From NCBI GenBank assembly GCA_938743325.2, contig OW568862.1:287501-351500 (forward strand): a stretch of 64,000 bases of DNA, given 5' to 3'. This document shows, piece after piece, positions 28,472 to 38,667 of this stretch. The notes under the pieces were generated by a model that was not told the DNA's origin, made no database searches, and saw only the letters and a list, made by a program, of their open reading frames with translations. Within the stretch, counting starts at the first letter, position 1, and every line of letters begins with the position of its first letter. This DNA comes from Pycnococcus provasolii (lineage: Eukaryota > Chlorophyta > Pseudoscourfieldiophyceae > Pseudoscourfieldiales > Pycnococcaceae). The position numbers and the translations under genes were made by a program.

Positions 28472-30214
28472 TTACCCCTCCTTCTGGTCGCCCTGGCCAA
28501 CCATCTCCCTCGCGCGCGTTGCAAGTACCGCCATCGCAGGCCCTGGACCAGGAACGGTAGGCTCTGCCATGGCGGTTGCCGCTGTGCCAGCTGCTGCCGC
28601 CGCCGCGGCTGCGGCTGGCGCTGCTGTCTTTCCATCCTTCCCTGTTGCAGCCACATCTGTTGTGCCTTCACCCCCCCCTCCATCCCCTGTGGCTGCCGCA
28701 TGCTGCCGCTGAATCTCAGCCGCAGAGAGGATCTGCTGCTGCATGTTCGCGTGGTAATCAGCAAGCTCGCCCCGGTAGTCTGACAACGCAAAGTTTGTCG
28801 CAGCCTGAGGACCGCGTAGGCGAACGAGCGCGCGGTCGTAAGCTTTCGCAGCATCAGACTCGTTCGAAAATAGGCCAAGGTACACGTGCTGGCTGCCAGG
28901 CAACCCGATGCGCGCCTCCCACCGACCATTCGGATGGCGCGTGACGCCGCGAAAGCGCGACGAGCCGCGCGCGAAGCCCTGACTTTGCCTTCGCACCGCC
29001 ATCACCAGCTCCTCGAGCGTGATGGAGTCCATGAAGCTCAGCAACTCGCTGTACTTTGATATCGGAAAATTGATCTTTGCTTTTTCGCGCCCCTTGCACT
29101 TGATCGCAGCGACGTCGAAAGCCTCTGCGGCGTGCTCCTCCTGGTCGAAGCCACCAAGGTAGATCTGCTTGCCCGTCTCGCGGCACCACAGATGCGCCTC
29201 CCAGCGCCCGCTGCGCTTGTGTCGCGTAACACCTCGAAATCGGCTCGAACGAGGCGGTGGCGCGCCTGCGCCCGCACCTGCACCCGCGGCAATGCCAATG
29301 GCTCCGCCAGCCGCGGTTGATGGTGAAGACATAGCCTTACGCTTCCTCGACGACGATGCATCAGCCATGGTTTGCGGCGGTGGAGGTATTGTCGGTGGTG
29401 ATGATCCCACCATCTGAGCAACGTTAGCGGCAGCGGCGGCGGCGGCGCCAGAAACAAAAGCCGCCAAAGAAGCATGCTGCTGTTGCTGCTGTTGCGGTGG
29501 TGGTGGCGGCGGGAGTGGAAGCTGCAGTGGTAGATATGCCTGCTGCATGAGCTGGCTCCTCGGCGTGTCCATCCCACCGGGTGCGTTCGCAGCGCTGTTC
29601 ATGATTGCCTGAAGTTGCGAAAGGGACGGCACACCTCCGAGCGACCGGTCCGTGAAAAATCCCATGTTCTGGAGGAACGTGTCGTCTCCTTCAAGAAGCT
29701 GCTTGAACATGTTTTGGTCGTCATCCGGGTCTCGTGAGTTTTGTGGGCTCGGCGTCTGCGGTGTCGACCTCTGCTGATCCTGCTTCTGCTCCTGCTCCTG
29801 CTCCTGCTGCGTGTTTGCACCTGCCGGTGCCGGTGCCGGTGCCGGTGCCGGTGCCGCTGCGTCACCGTCGTCGCCGCCCTCCCCCGCGTGTGTGTCTCGT
29901 GTTGGACTTGGTGTGTCCAAACTTTGCTGCTCTTGCTGTGTATTTGCCTCTGCTGCCGCAGTATTATTGTCCGTCGCGTGTTCCTCCTGCCCACAGTTGA
30001 CCTCGGCAGGCTGTCTGGTTTCGTCCTCCTTCTTTTCTTCAGGCGACGGAGGTTCTGCTCCTGCACCACTCGCGTCGTGCGTGCGAGTTTCTTGTTGAGT
30101 TGTTGTATCGTTCTTTGCGCCACCGTTCTTCCCCGCATCCTTGTATTCGCTGACGGTTGCTCGTATTTGCTGTCGAATACGGTTGCTGACCGCATTCGCG
30201 GGTGTTTCTTCCAT
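28472..30214 (-). CDS. Double-AP2 transcription factor (ANT/AP2 type)
   Basis: This 580-residue DNA-binding protein has two AP2 domains. The first (about 321-388) has SSRFRGVTRHKRSGRWEAHLW and IYLGGFDQEEHAAEAFDVAAIK. The second (about 417-480) has SSRFRGVTRHPNGRWEARI and VYLGLFSNESDAAKAYDRALV. The linker between them is about 30 residues, as in the plant AP2/AINTEGUMENTA group. The N-terminal half is low-complexity (Gln/Glu runs, a PAPAPAPAG repeat, Pro and Gln tracts near position 230), typical of activation regions. The C-terminus has poly-Ala. The start is the first ATG in the frame; upstream codons lack one. It is intronless, unlike land-plant AP2 genes. Confidence 0.92.
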   Translation of the reverse strand: MEETPANAVSNRIRQQIRATVSEYKDAGKNGGAKNDTTTQQETRTHDASGAGAEPPSPEEKKEDETRQPAEVNCGQEEHATDNNTAAAEANTQQEQQSLDTPSPTRDTHAGEGGDDGDAAAPAPAPAPAPAGANTQQEQEQEQKQDQQRSTPQTPSPQNSRDPDDDQNMFKQLLEGDDTFLQNMGFFTDRSLGGVPSLSQLQAIMNSAANAPGGMDTPRSQLMQQAYLPLQLPLPPPPPPQQQQQQHASLAAFVSGAAAAAAANVAQMVGSSPPTIPPPPQTMADASSSRKRKAMSSPSTAAGGAIGIAAGAGAGAGAPPPRSSRFRGVTRHKRSGRWEAHLWCRETGKQIYLGGFDQEEHAAEAFDVAAIKCKGREKAKINFPISKYSELLSFMDSITLEELVMAVRRQSQGFARGSSRFRGVTRHPNGRWEARIGLPGSQHVYLGLFSNESDAAKAYDRALVRLRGPQAATNFALSDYRGELADYHANMQQQILSAAEIQRQHAAATGDGGGGEGTTDVAATGKDGKTAAPAAAAAAAAAGTAATAMAEPTVPGPGPAMAVLATRAREMVGQGDQKEG

Positions 30215-31228
30215 TTGGTGAAGTTTAAATGGTGCTGAAGCAACGCGGAGCGCACAGTGCTCGTTTCGTATGTATTCGTTAGTCTCAGGCACAGGTACGT
30301 ATGTTTGCTGACTGTGATAACAGGTGTTGGCAACAGGATGAGCAGAGGCGAAGATACATATACACAGGCGCCTGCCTACCTGTATTAGAAACAGCACTAC
30401 TAGCTAGAGTTATATTATCCTGAAGAGCCAAGGTCAGAGCCACTGAATAACACAGAGCAAGTTCACACAACAACGAAAAGAGGAGGTAGATAAGTTTGTA
30501 AACCACCAACGGTGATGGATGAAACCACTCAGGAAACCACACCAGCCGTGAGATACTTGCTCATGAGACCAGGCTCTTGAGACCAGATACAGGTACAGAC
30601 TGGTGCCACCACAAGACGATGATACGACCTGATACAAGACCACACAAGGAGGCAAAGAGGCGTTGAAAGAAAGAAGCTTCGAGCCAGCCATATGTAGTCC
30701 AGTCTAAGGATCAATTTCTCGGATGAAAACGAAATATATACAGGCTCAGAGGCTCAGACAAAAAGGGGAAAGAGAGAGAGCATGCGAGTGCACGGATACA
30801 CCACTGGAGTTCCCGTGGAAGCATTTGTGCGGACATTTCTTTCATATGAGGGGCCACATGGGCACATCGGGCATGTCGACAGAACCAGACACCTGGGAGA
30901 TTCGGCGAAATGACAGCTTTCCCCCCTGCACTGCTTTCCCCGGAGGATTCCTCCCGCATTACAGTACACCTGACAGCCTCTTAAGAGAAGAGCCTGGCCC
31001 TGGGGGATGGGGATCCAGTAGGGGATACCGGTCCCTGGGATCCGGATGGGGGAGTTTTCGCGGGGCCCGGGCCCCCGGGGGGGATCCGCTCGTTGTCCCC
31101 TGGGGCTGGGGGGAACCAGGATTTCAAGGGCAACGGCATTTGTGACGAGTATGGTACAGTACCCGGTAGTGTGACTTACTGTACAGTACTGTACTTACGT
31201 ATTCGTATTGTTTTTTAAATTCTTAGTC
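30215..31228. other. Intergenic, no gene seen
   Basis: This lies between the AP2 factor and the kinesin 3' end. It contains near-repeats of TGAGACCAGG/TTGAGACCAGATAC (about 30560-30595) and a G-rich, GGATCC-dotted segment at 30990-31110 with G-quadruplex potential. A GTACAGTAC/TACTGTACAGTACTGTAC cluster lies at 31150-31195, just past the kinesin stop codon. Confidence 0.5.
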
Positions 31229-34200
31229 TTACAAAAGAGGCTTTGACAAATCGCTGAAAAACGCGTCGTCTAAGCCGTCAAGCGTGCTCTCCAACGCTGC
31301 GCCCAACTTCGCGCTGTACGCAACCGCCGCGTGCGCGCCAGGATCCGCATCCAGCGAATCGTCCACGTCCGCATTCGCATTCGCGTTCGCGTCGGCGTAC
31401 GAAGATTCAAAGCCAGCAGAGGCGGCTGCGAGCTCCGCAAGCGCGGCGGCACGGCCATCAGCCTCATGCGCCGCCGCGGCAGCAGCAGCAGCAGCGGCGG
31501 CGGCGGCGGCCGCCGCCGCCGCACCTGCCGACTCAGGTCTCCCGCCATCGTCTCGAGACGAAAACGAGCCGCCGTGGGAACTGCGGTGTGTGTTCCCTCG
31601 GCTCGAGCGAACCTGCTCTCTTGCAAATGCAAGCAAGCTGCTCGCGTCGGAGAGAGCGTCGTCAGGAACTGCAGGCAATCCACCACTCTCGGAGGCGGCA
31701 TCGGCATCCGGGTAGAGCACAGAAGGAACGGATATCCGTGGACTTGCCGCCGCCGCTGCCGCGGCAGCAATCGCAAGAGAAGACGAATTCGTCGTAACCT
31801 CCTCCTCCTCCTCCTCTTCCTCGTCGTCGTCCAGGCAGCTCAAGCCGTATACACGGCCGCTGTTTTGTGGTGAAGATGCATCCGCCATCGCCGCCACAGC
31901 TGCGGCATCGAATGAAGGCACGTCGACACTGCCATTCAGGGAACCTCCTTGATTGGTAATCGATCCGACGAAGCCAAAGCGAAGTGGCTCGTCGTCCGCA
32001 ACACCCCATCTACCAGGACTTGGCGCCTCCTTAGCGGGGTCGAAGTACCGCGCCCACTCCTCTTCCTCGCGCTCCAACTCGAGTGCAAATGGCGTGCCCG
32101 CATTAAGGCGAGATTGCTGGTAATCTGACTCCGCCGAGCTGCTTACCACCACAGCCGCCGCCGCCGCCGCCGCCGCCGCGGCAGCTGCCGTCGTCGTCGA
32201 GATTGGCATCACTGCCGCCTCCAGCGATGTGGCGGGGGGTGCAGGGGGTAACGGTGGTCGGTCACGCGACGGCGGCCTCACTCCCATCGCCTGCGCTTGC
32301 TTCATCATCTCGAGCTCAAGTGGCCCCGGCGCGTGCACGTGGTGATGCATGTGCGATGCGAATGCCGTCGCACCCTCCTCGCCTCGCAGGCGCGCAAGCT
32401 CCGCGCAGAGCGCGGACAGCTCCGCATCGCGCTGTTGGACGCGTCCCCAAAGCTCAGCCTCTCTCGCGCGCGCCGCCGCGGCGTCCGCCTCACGTGCCAC
32501 GCGACTTTCCTCTCGCACCGCGTCGAGTCGCGAGCGCAATTCCTCGGCATCGCGCACCAGCGCATTCGCGTCCACCGGCGATGCCGCTGGCGCGACGGAG
32601 TCAATCTGAACGCCAATGCTGGCGCTGCTTGTCGGCCGCGGCGCACGCGGCGAGGATGCCGACGCCGTCAGCTCGCCGAGGTCAAGTCGGCGCTTGAGGT
32701 CAGCTGTCTCGGCACGCGCCTCCTCGAGCTCGATCGTTAGAACCGTAACCTGCTCTCGCAGCATTTCAGCCTCCTCGACGATTCGCCGTCGTTCTTCGAT
32801 CGCACCACGCCGCGCCTCCTCAGCCGCCTCGCGAGCAGCCAAGCGCTGCGCGTCACGCGCCTCCTGAAGCTGCTTGCGGAGGCTCTGCACCTCCTCCGCA
32901 TGGCGCTTCAGCAACGCTGCCGCGCTGAGCGCCTCGCGCACCACCGGCCTCGTTGCCACGCGAGCAATGCGCTCGGCAAAACGAAGCGTCGCGCGCGTAT
33001 CGCCCGAGTACTCCTCCGCCGGCGAGCAGCAGCACACCACCGCAGATCGCGCCTTACCGCCCAAAGCGGGCGCGAGCAGTCGCGTAAGCTTGCTGTCGCG
33101 GTACGGAATGTGACCTTGCTGTGCACCCGACCCTCGACGCGAGAGGTGGCGAACGACGCGCCCGAGCGCGAGCAGGCTGAGGTTGATCTTCACGCCCTCT
33201 CCAAATCGGCCGGACCAAGCCGACTGATCGGAGGCGGCACGCTGGCCCTGCCTCTCGGATCCCGCGAGGTCCACAAGGTGCAGGCAGCTGCGACGCTCCA
33301 CCTCCTCGGCAGTTCCCTTCTTATCCGTGCACACGAGTTCGAGCCGTACGAGCGCGTGACTTCGACTCGACTGGCGATTCATTCGCGTCGCCGCGACGTG
33401 GCGCAGTGCCTCGCCGCGGTTCAGCGCCGCCACGGCGTCGCCCCACGCGGAAATTTCAATCTCCGTGAGTCCTTCCGCGCGCGCGCCGCCGTACGCGGCA
33501 TCGTCGCGCAGGGATAGCGACGGCAGCTGCCCACTCTCCTCCCACTTTTCTAGGTGTTCCTGTGCATTGGGGTCGCCGAGAAGGTCGTACACATCCTCGT
33601 TGTACAGCTCGAGGTAGCTTAGCACGAGCTTCGCCTCTCGCCCATGCTGCGCCGCATCCGAGCGCAGCGCCGCGAGCGCCGCGAGCAGGTCAGCGATCGC
33701 GCGCGGTATGAGACCTGGGTCATTCGGTGGTCCTTGCATCGTGTGCGTCTTTCCGGATCCCGTCTGTCCGTACGCGAATACGCAGCCGCTGACACCCTTC
33801 GTGGCTGCCAGCACGACAGGCCGGACGTGGCGATACACGTCGCTGTTGCTAACCGCCTTGCCGAAAACCTTGTCAAAGTCGTAGGCGGTGAGCTCCTTCG
33901 CGTTGTCGTCGCCTTCCCACACCTGATTATCTGCAGCGGCCCACACTTCGCGGCACTTCTTTTCACGTTCCATGGCGGTGAGGCATCTCATGCGCACGCA
34001 CACGGCCACCTTTCCATGTCCTAGCTTCGAGTCCACCGCCTCGGCCACCTCGCCTGCGTCAGCAAACGCGATGCCGCCGGTGCTGTGTGCGGCGTCCGGC
34101 TTTGCGAGCTCTTCGTGATCTTCGAATTCGGCCGCAGGCGCGGGTGCTGCGGCGACATCGTCGTCGCCGTCAAACTGCGCGGAGAATGTCACGGATGCGG

Positions 34201-34429
34201 CGACGGCGGAGTTGCCTCCGGTGTCCTCGGCGCGCGGCGTCTTGTCGTAGTGCTTCGTTCCGCTTGCGGCGAACGCCGCCATGGCGGCGATGTCCAGAGC
34301 CGGGCTGGTGCTCCGTTCGTCTCGCGCGTCGTCGTGGTTCGTACTTTGCGTTGGTTGAGACGGCGAGTAGTAGCGGTAGTCATCTTCCTCGCTTGCGGCT
34401 GCGGCTGCGGCGGCTGCGGCGGCTGCGGC

Positions 34430-34467
<38 letters not shown>

Positions 34468-34702
34468 ACGTCGTTGACATCGTTTCGGAGTCGTCCACTT
34501 GGCTGTTGAAAGCAGCATTGTAGTCCTCCTCTGCGCCAAAGTTGTAGCTGTGTCCACCAAAGGAGTCGACACTTTCTCCCCCACCCCCTCTCCACGGCTG
34601 AGCAGCTGACGACGCGTGTCGTGCGAGAGCCGCCGCGGCCCACTCGCGCACCTCGGGGTCGTCGTCGTCGAGCATCGCCTGCAGCGTCGACGCGGACGCC
34701 AT
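31229..34702 (-). CDS. Kinesin motor protein with N-terminal extension
   Basis: This 1157-residue protein has a kinesin motor at about 235-610: VAVCVRMR, P-loop GQTGSGKT (about 311-318), switch I NRQSSRSH (about 439) and switch II DLAGSE (about 476). After the neck comes a coiled coil (about 615-790, EEVQSLRKQLQEARD) and a low-complexity C-terminus. The first 25 residues look like one HEAT/armadillo-type helix pair (LDDDDPEVREWAAAALARHA). Four or more poly-Ala tracts, the longest about 20 residues, are encoded mainly by GCC/GCG repeats. I cannot assign the kinesin family. The motor sits well inside the protein rather than at the very N-terminus. It is intronless. Confidence 0.94.
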
Positions 34703-35643
34703 AATATTCCTAGGTACCTAGGAAAAAAGGGCAAGAAGGATGGAAATGGAGGGAAGTCGGAAGTCGGCCCAAAATGGCCGCGGGTCAAACGCCCCAAAGT
34801 TCCCGTTCCCGTTCCCGTTCCCGTTCCCTTCCTTGCATTGCATTGCATTGCATGGCATGGCTTTCACTAGCACGACGAGAACCTGCTCCACTCCACCTTT
34901 AGCCTCCCACTTAGTTCTTACGTACGTATGCTTCGAACTATCACGCCTGGAATTATTATCAATTATGTAGTACTACTCGCATTCATCAACGGACACATGC
35001 CTCCCTAAGGTTATATTGCATAGAGGAGGAGGGCGAGCAACAGGGATCCCAGGCAAGGCCCCTCATGGCTCATAGGATACTACCTTAGGTCCTCCTACCT
35101 TTACCCGGCCGCTTGCCTTAAGGCTTGCCGTCACGTGCAAGATTGGGATCCTGCAAGGGACCTCGGGATCCCACCATGCCTGATGCCTCCAGGGGCCACC
35201 TCCAGTCCAGGCATGACAGCACTCTCGCAAGCCAGCATGACGTCACAGCAAGCGAGTTCACATCCATGTTCATGTTTAATGGTTTGCCGCTTCATAGGAA
35301 TCGACTCTATCGTAGGGTAGAGAGGTTTTCCCACCCCTAAGTCCCAACCACCCCAAACCCCTAAAGGAACCCTCCTAACCCCAACCAGAGCCCAACCCCT
35401 AAAGGAACCCTCCTAACCCTAACCCTAACCCCTAAATGAAATACGAATATTCGGCAGGTGCTTCTTCCTTCTCGAGAGGTCTCGGTGCCACGTCTTCCGT
35501 CCCTCAGCCGAGCGTTAAACTAAACTACGAATTTAGCGCCGCACGTCAGTCAGAGTCACACAAACCCCTTTTGATTTTTTCTTTTTTGACGCGTTCGCCC
35601 ATTCCACTTTTGAACACGCGTTCATTCTCACTCGTCTCGAGCG
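34703..35643. other. Intergenic with simple repeats, no gene seen
   Basis: Tandem hexamers CCCGTT (about 34801-34830) run into GCATT pentamers (34835-34860). Telomere-like DNA lies at 35337-35433, next to the aromatic hydroxylase gene. This is a divergent promoter interval. Confidence 0.5.
35337..35433. repeat. Interstitial telomere-like repeat with 34-nt period
   Basis: Blocks of AACCCCTAAAGGAACCCTCCTAACCC are repeated and end in CCTAACCCTAACCCCTAAA. Degenerate telomere units are mixed with a longer repeat. Confidence 0.65.
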
Positions 35644-37032
35644 ATGTCCCTCCTCCCTCTTCCCGTTCACGGTCGTTCCTGGAAGTGCTTGCCTCCTAGG
35701 AGTCTTATGATTAATCATCCTAGGAGTAGCCTTAGCCTAAGGAGGTTATGTGCGTCTCATGCTCAGTCTGCTGGACCATGTCTCGGCGCTCATGTCACAG
35801 GCTCTGCTACGCATTCTTCGAAGAGTGTTGGAGTGGGTCTGTGTTGGAAACTGCCTGGTTTAAGAGGACGCGTAGTATGCGGTGCGACGGCTTCAGAGTT
35901 AGGTGGTACACATAGCGATGAACACTCAAGTGTCAGCCTGCCCGCAATTATTGCAAAGGACGACGACGCCGTGAGTGTGAGTGGTGGGAATCCTAATCAT
36001 CGAAGTATCGTGCGCGACCCGAAAGATGTCATACCCATGCCGCCAACCTCAATCACAGACGTCGACCCAACGAGGCTGCTCGGATACGGTGCCGACTTGG
36101 AGGAAAACCACCCAGGATACGGAGACGACGCGTACACGCAGAGGAGGGCGGACATCGGACGAGCGGCGACCGAGTTTGCCATCCGAGTGCGGCGTGCGAA
36201 GAACGAACATGAAAGCACGATTCCGCATATCCAGTACACTGCTGAAGAAGACGCGTGCTGGCGCGACGTGCTTCAGACAATCAAGAAGAAAAGTCAAGAC
36301 TTGGCGTGTCCGGAGTACAACGCGGGGCTCGAAGACATGCTCGCCGCCCTCGGACCTGAGGCGACGACGCGTGTCCCGCAGCTCGCGGACGTGGACAAAG
36401 TCCTCCGCAGCTCTCCCGGACAATTTCGCGTTCGACCAGTCGGCGGTCTGCTTCACCCTCGCTCTTTCCTCAACGCACTCGCCTTCTCCACGTTCCACAG
36501 CACGCAGTACGTGCGCCATCCCAACGAGCCGTTCTACACGCCAGAACCTGACATAATACACGAGCTCGTTGGACACCTCCCGCTCCTGATGAACGAGACG
36601 TTCGCAGACTGCGTGCGACACGTAGGTCGCGCTTCGCTGCTTGCTCCTGAATGCGACATGTGGCATCTAACAAAGGTGTACTGGTACACCGTTGAATTTG
36701 GTGTCATGCACAGCAAGAGCGTCGACCGCCCCCTCGCGTACGGCGCCGGCGTTCTGAGCAGCATAGCGGAGCTGGACAACCTCGCGGGTGCTCCCGATAA
36801 TGGCGTGACGTTCCTTCCACTGAACCCGTACGAGCCACTGCCGAAGATCTCTTACAACGACGGCGTGCAAAAATTTTACGTGTCTGTTCAGAGCCTGCGT
36901 GACATGGAGCGCAAACTTCACACGTTTGCAGACTTTTGCGAGAATCTGTACGGTCAAGGCGTGTCTTTGAAAACTTGGCGTCATTTGCAAAGTCTGAAGA
37001 ATCCTCCTGGCGAGGTTGCGAGGCGCGCTTAA
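35644..37032 (+). CDS. Aromatic amino acid hydroxylase (phenylalanine 4-hydroxylase type), probably organellar
   Basis: This 462-residue pterin/folate-dependent monooxygenase hydroxylates Phe to Tyr (or a related substrate). The iron ligands are H306 and H311 in PDIIHELVGH and E351 in WYTVEFGV. The 45-residue His-Glu spacing equals that of animal PAH (H285/E330). The catalytic domain covers about 160-450. No ACT regulatory domain precedes it. Instead the first ~85 residues are Ser/Arg/Leu-rich and poor in acidic residues, like a plastid or mitochondrial presequence. Plant and algal members are reported as plastid enzymes, so plastid targeting is the favoured inference. The start is the first ATG; Met 22 is an alternative. 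Confidence 0.93.
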   Translation: MSLLPLPVHGRSWKCLPPRSLMINHPRSSLSLRRLCASHAQSAGPCLGAHVTGSATHSSKSVGVGLCWKLPGLRGRVVCGATASELGGTHSDEHSSVSLPAIIAKDDDAVSVSGGNPNHRSIVRDPKDVIPMPPTSITDVDPTRLLGYGADLEENHPGYGDDAYTQRRADIGRAATEFAIRVRRAKNEHESTIPHIQYTAEEDACWRDVLQTIKKKSQDLACPEYNAGLEDMLAALGPEATTRVPQLADVDKVLRSSPGQFRVRPVGGLLHPRSFLNALAFSTFHSTQYVRHPNEPFYTPEPDIIHELVGHLPLLMNETFADCVRHVGRASLLAPECDMWHLTKVYWYTVEFGVMHSKSVDRPLAYGAGVLSSIAELDNLAGAPDNGVTFLPLNPYEPLPKISYNDGVQKFYVSVQSLRDMERKLHTFADFCENLYGQGVSLKTWRHLQSLKNPPGEVARRA

Positions 37033-37175
37033 GGTAGACTAATAAGGACAAACACCTCAACCACCACCTTAACCACACGACTCTATAAAGTAGAAAGTTG
37101 GTTTGTAAAGAGAACAAAAAGAAAACATTGGTCTGCTCATGTACAGATCATCAGTAGAACCCCCAACAAGTATAT

Positions 37176-37225
37176 TTGAAAACCCTAACATACCCTGAAA
37201 CCCCTATTCTGAAAACCCTAGTTTA
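37176..37225. repeat. Degenerate telomere-like repeat
   Basis: AAAACCCTAACATACCCTGAAACCCC-like units lie in the 300-bp interval before the ARP7 gene. They are weak matches. The interval holds nothing else recognisable. Confidence 0.45.
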
Positions 37226-37332
37226 TTTTTGCGCGCCGATCGCGATCGTTTGCCCAACCAACCCTCTTCTTCGGAACCCGTGCCAATCTTTCGTTTCTTC
37301 GCGCGCGCACTTGCCCTCTCCGCGTATTCATA

Positions 37333-38667
37333 ATGGCGGAGCACGTCGTCGTGCTGGACAGCGGCACGGACACCGTGAAGGCGGGCTTCGCGGGCGGCGG
37401 CCTCGACGAGAAGGAGCCCGTGCTCACCACCCCGTCGCGCGCGCACGTGTACCCACCAGGCACAGCCCCAGCGGCAGGGACGGCACCCGGCCCTCAGTCT
37501 GGCGGCGTTCTCGCCTGCCCGCTATCACGCGGCGCAGTCGACCGCTGGGACGTCCTCGAAGCCATCTGGCACTACTGCGTCTTCGAACAGCTCGGATGGA
37601 TCGAGGGCGAGGAAGGTGGACTCATGATCACGTGCCCGCTCGCGTGGAGCAGAAGGGACCGAGAAGTGGCGGCGCAAATTGCGTTCGAGGGACTCAACGC
37701 AAGTAGTGCATTTCTTGCTGACTCAGGCGTGTGTTCGCTCTACTCCGTGGGCAAGGTTTCTGGCTTTGCCGTTGACATTGGACACGGAAAGATTGACGTC
37801 GCCGGTGTATCCGAGGTACGTCGCACGACCCTTATATTCTGGAGGTGCCGCCTACTTCGCGCGCTCGCGCGCACGCGACCAACCCCAACGAACGCTAACG
37901 AACCGAAACGCACACACACGCACACACACACACACACACAGGGTGCCCTATGCCTCGCTGCCTCTGAGACGTGCCCGCACAACGCTGGTCCGGATCTCGA
38001 GGCACGACTGCGTGCGTCCGCGACACCGAATCTGCCCAGCGACGAGGAAGGTCTCAGAAATCTGAAGGAGATGTGCGCTCGGTGTCCGGTGAACGACGCC
38101 GAGGCGAAAGCTCTTGACACTGGTGCCGTGTCAGGTTCCACGGAGTACAAGCTTCCTGATGGTCGCGTCTTCTCCGTTCCAAATGCCGTGGGAATGAGCC
38201 TCGGCGCAGATTTGTACGAGCCAAGCCGTCTTGGCAGTGGGTGCAGCGAGGCGGACGGAGACTCGTTGGGGCGGCGGATTGCTCGCCTCGTGCTAGCCCT
38301 CCCGCCGGAGCAGCGGCGGCAGGTGTACGACAACGTCGTCGTGTGTGGCGGCGCACACGACATTCCTGGCTTGAAGGCAAGGCTGGCGAACGACCTGAAG
38401 CAGTACAGCCCACTGTCGCTTCCAAGTTCAAACGTGCCAGGATCGGGCTTACCGTCCGCGAACGTGCCTTCCACTTCATCTGCATCAGCTTCGCAGGTGC
38501 TCACGTCACTTCCCGAGTACCTCCCGCGCCATCTGCTCGGCGTCTCGGCATTTATGGGCGCGGCTGTGAGCGCGAAGGTGAGCGTGTGGGGCCAGAACCA
38601 GCAGATCACGAAGGCGGAATACGACGAGCAGGGTCCACGCGCGGCATCGCTGAAGTGTGGTTTTTAG
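37333..38667 (+). CDS. ARP7: Actin-related protein 7-like (two exons)
   Basis: Exon 1 is 37333-37815 and exon 2 is 37942-38667, giving 402 residues. ARP7 of plants is a nuclear actin-related protein of chromatin-remodelling (SWI/SNF-type) complexes. Diagnostic features are VVVLDSGTDTVKAGFAG at the N-terminus and GFAVDIGHGKIDVAGVSEGA, very close to plant ARP7. NVVVCGGAHDIPG and a C-terminus QNQQITKAEYDEQGP...KC(G)F also match. The 126-bp intron (GTACGT...CACAG) is a multiple of three with no stop, so an unspliced reading stays open with 42 extra residues. Splicing restores the E-GA junction conserved in plant ARP7. Divergence from conventional actin is high. Confidence 0.88.
   Translation: MAEHVVVLDSGTDTVKAGFAGGGLDEKEPVLTTPSRAHVYPPGTAPAAGTAPGPQSGGVLACPLSRGAVDRWDVLEAIWHYCVFEQLGWIEGEEGGLMITCPLAWSRRDREVAAQIAFEGLNASSAFLADSGVCSLYSVGKVSGFAVDIGHGKIDVAGVSEVRRTTLIFWRCRLLRALARTRPTPTNANEPKRTHTHTHTHTQGALCLAASETCPHNAGPDLEARLRASATPNLPSDEEGLRNLKEMCARCPVNDAEAKALDTGAVSGSTEYKLPDGRVFSVPNAVGMSLGADLYEPSRLGSGCSEADGDSLGRRIARLVLALPPEQRRQVYDNVVVCGGAHDIPGLKARLANDLKQYSPLSLPSSNVPGSGLPSANVPSTSSASASQVLTSLPEYLPRHLLGVSAFMGAAVSAKVSVWGQNQQITKAEYDEQGPRAASLKCGF
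37816..37941 (+). other. Intron (126 bp) of the ARP7-like gene, frame-preserving
   Basis: The donor is GTACGT. A (CA)n microsatellite runs straight into the CAG acceptor. Length 126 = 3 x 42 without stops, so retention would insert 42 residues rich in Arg and Thr-His repeats. It is supported by the ARP7 family alignment across the junction. Confidence 0.85.
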
